Assembly: GCF_003711225.1 (NCBI RefSeq)
Contig: NZ_CP031030.1
Coordinates: 6,313,501-6,377,500 of the forward strand
DNA from: Runella sp. SP2
GTDB lineage: Bacteria; Bacteroidota; Bacteroidia; Cytophagales; Spirosomataceae
Reading direction: 5' to 3'
DNA length: 64,000 nt
Shown in pieces: positions 57,608-64,000 of the stretch. A model generated the notes under the pieces. The model was not told the origin of the DNA. It saw only the letters and a list, made by a program, of their open reading frames with translations, and searched no databases. The translations under genes and the position numbers were made by a program. Numbering within the stretch: the stretch's first letter is position 1; every line of letters starts with the position of its first letter.

Positions 57608-58723
57608 CTATTCGTAGTAGTTCAACGTACGGTGGCCTTCGCGTTCGAGCAGTTGGTCGCGCTTAAAGATGTCCAAATCTGCCTCTACCATTTCTTTGAC
57701 GAGCGCAGGAAGGTCGTATTTAGGAATCCAGCCTAGTTTTGTGTTGGCTTTGGTAGGGTCGCCAATTAACAAATCGACTTCGGTTGGACGGAAATAACGT
57801 GGGTCGATGCCTACCACTTCTTTGCCCACAGGTAGTTGATAACTTGGGTTGTTGCACTTAACAACAACGGCTGTTTCTTCCACGCCTTCGCCTTTAAATT
57901 CTAACTCAATGCCTACTTCGGCAAACGCCATGCGCACAAAATCACGAATGTAAGTTGTTTTGCCCGTGGCAATGACAAAGTCCTCAGGAGTGTCTTGTTG
58001 CAACATCAACCACATCGCTTCTACATAATCTTTGGCGTGGCCCCAGTCGCGTTGGGCATCAAGGTTGCCCAAAAATACTTTCTCTTGTAGCCCCAAAGCG
58101 ATACGTGCTACGGCGCGGGTGATTTTACGCGTCACGAATGTTTCGCCGCGAAGGGGCGATTCGTGGTTGAATAAAATCCCGTTTACCGCAAACATATCGT
58201 AGGCTTCGCGGTAATTGACCGTAATCCAGTAGCCGTATAATTTAGCCACGGCATAAGGAGAACGTGGATAAAAAGGCGTAGCTTCTGATTGGGGAACGGC
58301 CTGTACTAAACCGTACAATTCGGACGTAGAGGCTTGATAGACACGCGTTTTCTTGGTAAGACCCAATAAACGAACTGCTTCCAAAATACGCATCGTCCCT
58401 AAACCGTCAACTTGCGCGGTATATTCAGGTTCGTCGAAACTCACTCGTACGTGCGACTGCGCTCCTAGGTTATAAATTTCATCAGGCTGGATTTCCTGAA
58501 TCAATCGAATGATATTGGTCGAGTCCGATAAATCTCCATAGTGAAGCACCAAACGAACGTCGTTTTCGTGAGGGTCTTCGTAGAGGTGGTCGATACGTTG
58601 GGTGTTAAACAACGAACTACGGCGTTTGATGCCGTGAACTTCGTATCCTTTATTTAGTAAAAATTCGGCCAAATAAGCTCCATCCTGACCCGTGATACCC
58701 GTAATGAGTGCGCGTTTTTTCAT
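57608..58723 (-). CDS. gmd: GDP-mannose 4,6-dehydratase
   Basis: Converts GDP-D-mannose to GDP-4-keto-6-deoxymannose, the precursor of GDP-L-fucose, GDP-rhamnose or perosamine. The 371-residue short-chain dehydrogenase has the Rossmann motif [36 protein letters not shown] (residues 4-39), NLGAQSHV, the STSELYG segment with the catalytic Ser/Thr, YxxxK as [15 protein letters not shown], and FFNHESP-type motif [10 protein letters not shown]. No wcaG/fcl gene follows it here; the next gene on that strand is a terminator and a small membrane protein, so it acts in a pathway encoded elsewhere. Confidence 0.96.
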   Translation of the reverse strand: MKKRALITGITGQDGAYLAEFLLNKGYEVHGIKRRSSLFNTQRIDHLYEDPHENDVRLVLHYGDLSDSTNIIRLIQEIQPDEIYNLGAQSHVRVSFDEPEYTAQVDGLGTMRILEAVRLLGLTKKTRVYQASTSELYGLVQAVPQSEATPFYPRSPYAVAKLYGYWITVNYREAYDMFAVNGILFNHESPLRGETFVTRKITRAVARIALGLQEKVFLGNLDAQRDWGHAKDYVEAMWLMLQQDTPEDFVIATGKTTYIRDFVRMAFAEVGIELEFKGEGVEETAVVVKCNNPSYQLPVGKEVVGIDPRYFRPTEVDLLIGDPTKANTKLGWIPKYDLPALVKEMVEADLDIFKRDQLLEREGHRTLNYYE

Positions 58724-58820
58724 CGTAATTTATAAAAAGAGTTGTGCCGCTAAGCGGAGGCAAAACTTTGTGTTAAGCAATCAATCTAATCTTTTGACAA
58801 AAACAGAACGACAAAAGTAA

Positions 58821-59369
58821 CTATTTTACCAATAGACTCTTCTTCAAATCTATTTTCTCAGGCACAACTACCGCTGATTCGTAGCGTTGACGTACTTGTT
58901 GAAGATAACGCTCGGCGTCTAAGCGTGTCATAAAATCGCCAATCCGAATCCGATACGTGGGTTGGTTATATACCATATATGGGTTGAGTTCGGGAAAAGT
59001 TTGGTACGAATACAAGCGGGCATCGTCGGCTTCTTTACGGGTGTTTCCAACGTAAATCTGAATGCGGAAGCCTCCCGCAAACCGAATCGACTTGTTGCGA
59101 AGCGCAATCGTATCCACAACCGCGTCTAATTGGCGATTGATGTGCAATGGTTGGTCCGAAAGTACGCGTTTTACTTCGGGCTTTTTGGCCGTAGCGCTTT
59201 CCGAAGTTACGGTTTCTTTGTAACGCGGACGAATTGCCGTAAAGTCTTCGTCATACGTACTGTAAGGGTCCACAGTGGTGGTTGATTTCGTGCCGACGGG
59301 TTTGGAGGTAACACAACCAATCAATAGTACTGCTGACGCCATTCCCAATGCCAAATACTTGAAAATCAT
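58821..59369 (-). CDS. SPOR domain lipoprotein
   Basis: A 182-residue lipoprotein (MIFKYLALGMASAVLLIGCVTSK; lipobox LIGC) with a C-terminal SPOR-like domain that should bind peptidoglycan stripped of side peptides at division or repair sites: GFRIQIYVGNTRKEADDARLYSYQTFPELNPYMVYNQPTYRIRIGDFMTRLDAERYLQQVRQRYESAVVVPEKIDL. Start at the ATG two codons after a TTG in the same frame. It follows the DUF3857 gene by about 60 bases and may share its transcript. Confidence 0.85.
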   Translation of the reverse strand: MIFKYLALGMASAVLLIGCVTSKPVGTKSTTTVDPYSTYDEDFTAIRPRYKETVTSESATAKKPEVKRVLSDQPLHINRQLDAVVDTIALRNKSIRFAGGFRIQIYVGNTRKEADDARLYSYQTFPELNPYMVYNQPTYRIRIGDFMTRLDAERYLQQVRQRYESAVVVPEKIDLKKSLLVK

Positions 59370-59427
59370 GCTCAAAAGCGATTAATCTGTTTCTGAAATA
59401 CAAAAGTAGGGAATCTCCGTTAGAGTT

Positions 59428-61377
59428 TTATTTTTTCTCCAATAAGAGCGTTACTTTGTTAAAATCAGCAGCGGCGTTAATCACTTTTTGGAAAGGCTCG
59501 TAAATATCAATCGGTTGTAATACTTCCTTGTAAAACTCGTCGATGGTAATTGTGAGTAGGTTTCCTTCCAATTTATAATCAGAAACAAAGCCCATAACTG
59601 CGGGATTTCTGCCATCCGTGATGTTGCGGCGAAGGCTTTCCAAACCACTCACTTTATATCCCTCAGGAATCTTTACTTTCATCAGGCGTTTGTAGGCGTG
59701 AGCGTTGCCCATATCAATGGGATACTGACGGGCGCGTTCGTTGTACATTTCTACCTGCGGCCCAATCAATTCTCCTACCTTAAACAAATACTTTTTCCCC
59801 GCCCGTTCTACCACACTTTTTAGGACGATGTCAACACTAAAAATAAACGGTTTGTTTACTTCGTCTGAGTTGAGATTGGTATTTTTGATTTGGGGGTTGG
59901 TATAAGTAACGTCAGGCTTGAGGGTCGATTTAACAATTTCATTGGTAAGCGCCTTACGCTCTTCTTCGGCTTTGACAAAATGATAATACGGGCGCAATTG
60001 AGCGGCTTGATGCCCCGTCATTTGGCGGGTTACTTTGCCCTGAATTTGGTCCATGGTAGGCGAAAACGACACGTCCACCAACAAGTCGTCGTGGTTGTCG
60101 GCGATGGTGGAGAAAGGTACCAAACGAATCTCACTTTCGGGCACGATGTCGTTGCCTTCTTTTTTCTTTTTAATAAATAATGCCTGATTTCCTTCCATCG
60201 TTTGGTCAATCATCCCGTAACGGAAAATCGGACTACCTGGGTCCAAAAACTTCTTGGTGGTTGGAAAATAGAGCAGGTATTCATCCAAAAAATTCCAGGA
60301 TTCAAATTTTGGATCAAAGACCGCATCAGCCCGACTACATCCAATGACAATTTCGTACGGAATGTTCAACGATTCGAGGGCCGCGATGTACAGTTTCATC
60401 ATGCCTGCTTTTGAGGCATACTGCTTTTTGAGCACATCCGAAGCCACGTCGGCGTCCTCTTCTTCTTTCAACGCAATGTTGGTTTTGACGTAATTTTCTA
60501 ATTTTTTTATTGCCAACTCAGGTGCTAACCCTTTGATTTTTTCCTTGGCCAGTAAAGCATCAATGTCTTTTTTCGAATCATCTATCCCCGACCGAAGGTA
60601 ATCAAAGAACGTTTCGGCGGCACTTTGCCACGTATAAAGGCGTTCGGGGCCGCGACTAAGGTTGTACGAAAGTTTGTAATCGAGGCGGATTAAGTTGGCT
60701 TTGAGGTTGGCGTACTTTTCCTCATAAATTGGGGAAAGGTTTTGAAGTCCCACTGAAATTGTACGCTTTTCATTGAGGGTATCCGACGAAATCGTGGCGG
60801 GGGCATTATACACTTTGGCCTCAAACTGAAGATAGGCAGGAGTAATGATTTTTACCTCTACCTTCCGAACGGGAATGTCGCTTTGGAGAATTTCTCCCCC
60901 AAACAGCGAACTACTACGGCGAAAAAGCGTGGTATATTCCAATTCTCCACCAATTTCAAGCCCTTCTACGGCCAAAATTTTATACACCCGTCCTTGTTCT
61001 TCCAACTCTTTCACGGCTTCCATTCCTACTTCTTTGACCGTCCCATTTTTGCTAATGCTGCGGGCTTTGAGGTAAAGGAGGTCGTTGGTGTTGGGAACAG
61101 GCAGAACGATTTTGTTATACATCTCAATGGCCTTGGAGTCATTGATACGAATGCGCTTCACAATGCCTTGTAAGCACGATAATTGCCCAAGTGAATCGAA
61201 GGTATATTCGACATAAAGTTGATGACGAAGCATCACGCCCGATTCTTTTTGTTCGCTCTCGGTCAGCGTTGCCAGTTTGGTGTCAAGGGGGCTGTTGTCA
61301 ATGAGTTTTTTGAAAGCTACGTTTTGCGCACGAAGCACTGATGTGGTGAGGAATACTATCCAAAGGAGTCGTTTCAT
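59428..61377 (-). CDS. DUF3857/transglutaminase-like secreted protein
   Basis: A 649-residue exported protein with signal peptide (MKRLLWIVFLTTSVLRAQ). An N-terminal DUF3857 beta domain (LTESEQKESGVMLRHQLYVEYTFDSLGQL...KAIEMYNKIVLPVPNTNDLLYLKARSISKNGTVKEV) is followed by a transglutaminase-like region (LDYKLSYNLSRGPERLYTWQSAAETFFDYLRSG...LKKQYASKAGMMKLYIAALESLNIPYEIVIG) and C-terminal DUF2569-like beta domain. In the transglutaminase region the expected GxCKDKA Cys is absent (YASKAG), so enzymatic activity is unlikely. Such genes are common, role unknown. Start chosen at the signal-peptide Met, seven codons inside the longest frame. Confidence 0.8.
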   Translation of the reverse strand: MKRLLWIVFLTTSVLRAQNVAFKKLIDNSPLDTKLATLTESEQKESGVMLRHQLYVEYTFDSLGQLSCLQGIVKRIRINDSKAIEMYNKIVLPVPNTNDLLYLKARSISKNGTVKEVGMEAVKELEEQGRVYKILAVEGLEIGGELEYTTLFRRSSSLFGGEILQSDIPVRKVEVKIITPAYLQFEAKVYNAPATISSDTLNEKRTISVGLQNLSPIYEEKYANLKANLIRLDYKLSYNLSRGPERLYTWQSAAETFFDYLRSGIDDSKKDIDALLAKEKIKGLAPELAIKKLENYVKTNIALKEEEDADVASDVLKKQYASKAGMMKLYIAALESLNIPYEIVIGCSRADAVFDPKFESWNFLDEYLLYFPTTKKFLDPGSPIFRYGMIDQTMEGNQALFIKKKKEGNDIVPESEIRLVPFSTIADNHDDLLVDVSFSPTMDQIQGKVTRQMTGHQAAQLRPYYHFVKAEEERKALTNEIVKSTLKPDVTYTNPQIKNTNLNSDEVNKPFIFSVDIVLKSVVERAGKKYLFKVGELIGPQVEMYNERARQYPIDMGNAHAYKRLMKVKIPEGYKVSGLESLRRNITDGRNPAVMGFVSDYKLEGNLLTITIDEFYKEVLQPIDIYEPFQKVINAAADFNKVTLLLEKK

Positions 61378-61451
61378 GAAATTTGCAAGGGGGTACAACG
61401 TTAATTTTTGTCAATCTTACTATCTTTCTGTCAACTATCCAACGCAAACGA

Positions 61452-62081
61452 ATGAATTGTACGCTTATTGTTTTTGTAAAAAATCCAGTTCGAGGAAAAG
61501 TGAAGACCCGAGTGGCAGCTACGGTAGGGGATGAGAAAGCCGTGGAAGTCTATGTAGAACTGCTAAATCACACCAAAAGGGTAATTCAAGAATGGTTTTT
61601 AACCCGTGAAGAAAGCCAAAAGAAAAAAGTGGTGATTTATTATGGCGATTTCGTAAACCGAGAGGATGTGTGGTCGAACGTCGGTTTTCTAAAAAAAATG
61701 CAACCCAGCGTCCCCGACTTAGGCGCTCGAATGAAAGCCGCGTTTGAAGAAGAACTCAATGAAGACGCAGAACGCGTAGTGATTGTAGGCAGCGATTGCC
61801 TAGCGTTATGTGCCCACCATCTATCGCACGCATTTTCAGAACTTCAGCAGTACGATGTAGTGATAGGTCCTGCCGACGATGGAGGGTATTATTTGCTGGG
61901 AATGAAGCAGATGTATGCTTTTTTGTTTGAAAATAAATCATGGAGTCAGCCGTCGCTATTAGCGGAGACGTTGGTCGATGCCGAAGCGCATCTGATAACG
62001 GTTAAGTTGGGAGAAACCCTGTCAGACATTGATACGTGGGAGGATTATTTGCGGGAATCTGCACGGCTTCCCTCACTGTAA
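61452..62081 (+). CDS. TIGR04282-type glycosyltransferase (arsenosugar-family, DUF2064)
   Basis: A 209-residue nucleotidyl/glycosyltransferase-like protein. NCTLIVFVKNPVRGKVKTRVAATVGDEKAVEVYVELLNHT matches the KNP-x-x-G-x-V-KTR opening of the family, GARMKAAFEEEL, VVIVGSDCLALCAHHLSHAF and VIGPADDGGYYLLGMK are the other hallmarks (SDCP and GPADDGGYYLIG). The family name refers to arsenosugar synthesis in some organisms, but many members lie outside such clusters, as here. Start at 61452 by motif; 23 upstream codons are open but overlap the divergent gene's promoter region. Confidence 0.86.
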   Translation: MNCTLIVFVKNPVRGKVKTRVAATVGDEKAVEVYVELLNHTKRVIQEWFLTREESQKKKVVIYYGDFVNREDVWSNVGFLKKMQPSVPDLGARMKAAFEEELNEDAERVVIVGSDCLALCAHHLSHAFSELQQYDVVIGPADDGGYYLLGMKQMYAFLFENKSWSQPSLLAETLVDAEAHLITVKLGETLSDIDTWEDYLRESARLPSL

Positions 62082-62154
62082 TGCTAGAAGGTATCTCAAT
62101 AATTTCTATTTTTACCAATCGTATTCAACAACTAAACCCTAAATCATAGTCACG

Positions 62155-63849
62155 ATGAGTAATTCTCTCTTTCGAAAGAAATCGGTAAGCCAAGTTTTGA
62201 AAGACATCAAAACGGGCGAAGATGGCCACGGCAGCATGGCCAAAGTCTTGAGTGTAAAAGATTTGACCTCATTTGGAATTGCGGCCATCATTGGAGGAGG
62301 AATTTTTAGTACCATCGGAAACGCCAGCTACGACGGAGGAGCGGCGGTCTCGCTTTTATTTGTTTTTATTGCCTTTGCCTGTGCGTTTACGGGTTTGTGT
62401 TATGCCCAATTCGCCTCCACCATTCCCGTTAGTGGAAGTGCTTATACCTATACCTACGTTTCGTTTGGGGAGCTATTGGCTTGGATTATTGGCTGGGCGC
62501 TGATTTTGGAATACGCCGTTAGTAACATGGTGATTGCCATCGGTTGGTCGGGGTATTTTATGGAAATGTTAGAGCGATTTGGCATTCATTTCCCCGAATA
62601 CTTAGCCACAGATTTTATCTCAGCCCGCGATGGATTTAACGAATTTCAGGAAGTAATAAAGGCGGGAGGAGTTCCTAATCCACGCTTGGTGTCTCAAGAA
62701 GAAGCCTTCCGTACGGCACCCATGATTGGCGGATTCAAAATATTGATGAATATTCCTGCGGCATTGGTGACGGTTTTCATCACAGTTTTGGCCTACATCG
62801 GCATCAAAGAATCCCGTACGACGGGCAATGCGTTGGTATTGTTTAAAGTGATTGTGATTTTGGCGGTTATCATCATTGGGGCTTTTTACGTTAACCCAGA
62901 AAATTGGAAGCCTTTTGCCCCCAATGGCATGAACGGGGTGTTGCTTGGTGTATCAGCGGTGTTTTTCTCGTTTATTGGTTTTGATTCCGTTTCAACAACG
63001 GCCGAAGAATGTCAGAATCCGCAGCGCGACTTGCCGCGTTCGATTATTTATTCGCTCATCATTTGTACCATTTTATACGTAACCATTGCCCTTGTTCTGA
63101 ACGGTATGGTGTCGCACAAAGAACTCAAAGTGGATGACCCACTGGCTTACGTGTTCAAGAGTGTTTCTCAAAATGCGGTAGGCTGGCAGAAGTCGTTTTT
63201 ATCGTCATTATCAGGAATCATCGCCGTGAGCGCCGTGGTCGCGATGACGAGTGCGCTGTTGGCCTATCAAATCGGCCAGCCACGGATTTGGATGACGATG
63301 AGCCGCGATGGGTTGCTGCCAAAGTCGTTTGGTAAAATTCACCCTAAGTACAAAACGCCCTCATTTTCAACGATTTTGACGGGGATTCTGGTAGCTATTC
63401 CATCGTTGTTTATGAACATGAAGTTCGTCACCGACCTGACCAGTGTAGGAACGTTGTTTGCCTTTATCATCGTGTGTGCGGGTATTTTGTACCTCGACAA
63501 GCATAAAACTCCTTCTAAGTTTAAAGTACCTTATGTAAACGGGAAATATACCGTAGGCGTATTGATGGTTGCGGCCTTGGCTTGGACTTACTCACAAGGA
63601 GGTTTTGTAGAACACCTTAGCGAAAAGCCATTATTGATTGTGCTGTGGTTGGTGTGGTTGGGTTTAGCCATCGCGAGTTTTCTGCAAAGCTTTTCTTTAC
63701 TGCCTGTTTTGGGAATTTTAACCAACTTGTATTTGATGACCGAATTGGGTATCTCCAACTGGATAATGTTCCTGATTTGGTTGATTATCGGCCTAGTGAT
63801 TTACTTTGGCTATGGCTATCGTAAGAGCAACTTGGTGGGTAAAGGCTAA
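62155..63849 (+). CDS. APC-family amino acid permease (second copy)
   Basis: A 564-residue inner-membrane transporter, paralogue of the permease at 38.6 kb. DLTSFGIAAIIGGGIFSTIG (about 40-59) and ALLFVFIAFACAFTGLCYAQFAST open it, IGFDSVSTTAEECQNPQRDLP is the conserved cytoplasmic loop, and RIWMTMSRDGLLPKSFGKIHPKYKTP is the usual CAT-family TM8-9 loop. It is about 80 residues longer than its paralogue, with an extra loop between helices 3 and 5 (FISARDGFNEFQEVIKAGGVPNPRLVSQEEAFRTAPMIGG). The N-termini share MSNSxxRKK. Substrate unknown. Confidence 0.9.
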   Translation: MSNSLFRKKSVSQVLKDIKTGEDGHGSMAKVLSVKDLTSFGIAAIIGGGIFSTIGNASYDGGAAVSLLFVFIAFACAFTGLCYAQFASTIPVSGSAYTYTYVSFGELLAWIIGWALILEYAVSNMVIAIGWSGYFMEMLERFGIHFPEYLATDFISARDGFNEFQEVIKAGGVPNPRLVSQEEAFRTAPMIGGFKILMNIPAALVTVFITVLAYIGIKESRTTGNALVLFKVIVILAVIIIGAFYVNPENWKPFAPNGMNGVLLGVSAVFFSFIGFDSVSTTAEECQNPQRDLPRSIIYSLIICTILYVTIALVLNGMVSHKELKVDDPLAYVFKSVSQNAVGWQKSFLSSLSGIIAVSAVVAMTSALLAYQIGQPRIWMTMSRDGLLPKSFGKIHPKYKTPSFSTILTGILVAIPSLFMNMKFVTDLTSVGTLFAFIIVCAGILYLDKHKTPSKFKVPYVNGKYTVGVLMVAALAWTYSQGGFVEHLSEKPLLIVLWLVWLGLAIASFLQSFSLLPVLGILTNLYLMTELGISNWIMFLIWLIIGLVIYFGYGYRKSNLVGKG

Positions 63850-63979
63850 GCGAAGAGGGAGTCATGAACCCGACGTTTTTCAAACTTTTTTGCAAAATTG
63901 CCTAAGCTGGCGAACATTTTCTTACTCAATCAAGTTTTACTATTACCATATTCAATGTGACTAAATTGGATTAGTGACA

Positions 63980-64000
63980 TCGAAAGTAGTATAATGGTAG
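63980..64000 (+). tRNA. Possible 5' end of a tRNA cut by the window edge
   Basis: TCGAAAG (acceptor strand), TA at positions 8-9 and GTATAATGGTAG (D-arm) read like the start of a tRNA, most like a Gln tRNA of this phylum. Only 21 bases are present and the acceptor cannot be checked, so the call is weak. The stretch 63850-63979 shows nothing else I can name. Confidence 0.25.

Overview
The window looks like the chromosome of a Bacteroidota bacterium of the class Cytophagia, probably a Spirosomaceae relative such as Runella (genus is an inference, not shown). Supporting signs are two very large secreted proteins ending in the gliding-motility/type IX secretion type-B C-terminal domain, two TonB-receptor/DUF4249 lipoprotein pairs, an ECF sigma/FecR cassette, a GH92 mannosidase, a type 2 PyrF, a group III truncated haemoglobin, and promoters of the form TTG-N19/20-TAnnTTTG with few Shine-Dalgarno sequences.

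Layout. 1-16.7 kb is mostly ordinary chromosome: sugar kinase (end of a sugar operon), hemE, a Dpm1-like glycosyltransferase, YceI, a lytic transglycosylase, a GH3-type adenylating enzyme, an OmpA/TPR/PD40 envelope protein beside a T9SS cargo protein, cold-shock protein, PspC-like protein, uridine kinase, cysS, DUF192 and a Fic protein. 16.7-17.7 kb is a small mobile-looking patch: a 204-bp palindromic element, then one AT-rich gene bounded by inverted CCGCTAAC/GTTAGCGG motifs. 17.7-22.4 kb holds a second T9SS cargo protein and the GH92 enzyme.

22.6-34.3 kb is the most interesting part, an AT-richer accessory island. A NarL-type response regulator starts an apparent operon with a 157-residue unknown protein, an APH-fold phosphotransferase (ATGA overlap) and a HopA1-domain protein. 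The last two are the kinase/lyase pair known from thioamitide and class V lanthipeptide RiPP pathways, so this may be a RiPP-like locus new for Bacteroidota. A convergent TPR sensor kinase closes it. The same 16-bp dyad (TACTGTCnAGGCAGTA) lies upstream of the regulator and upstream of the kinase, and the second copy is shared with a divergent operon. That operon encodes a small protein, a divergent bacterial gasdermin-like protein without the usual caspase-like neighbour, a YafK-type L,D-transpeptidase, a TPR/beta-barrel envelope protein and several lipoproteins.

34.3-40.8 kb returns to housekeeping genes (BASS transporter, pyrF, histidine phosphatase, hotdog thioesterase, CBM48-like protein, truncated haemoglobin, amino-acid permease, porin-like barrel). 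40.9-55.6 kb is an envelope block on the minus strand: ECF sigma, FecR and an STN protein with FSGFAN repeats, then an MG2-type protein and two TonB/DUF4249 pairs, with a tandem hairpin repeat between the second pair. 55.7-64 kb carries dihydroorotase, gmd, a SPOR lipoprotein, a DUF3857 protein, a TIGR04282 glycosyltransferase and a second APC permease. The window may end inside a tRNA gene. Functional calls come from reading motifs; no database search was possible.
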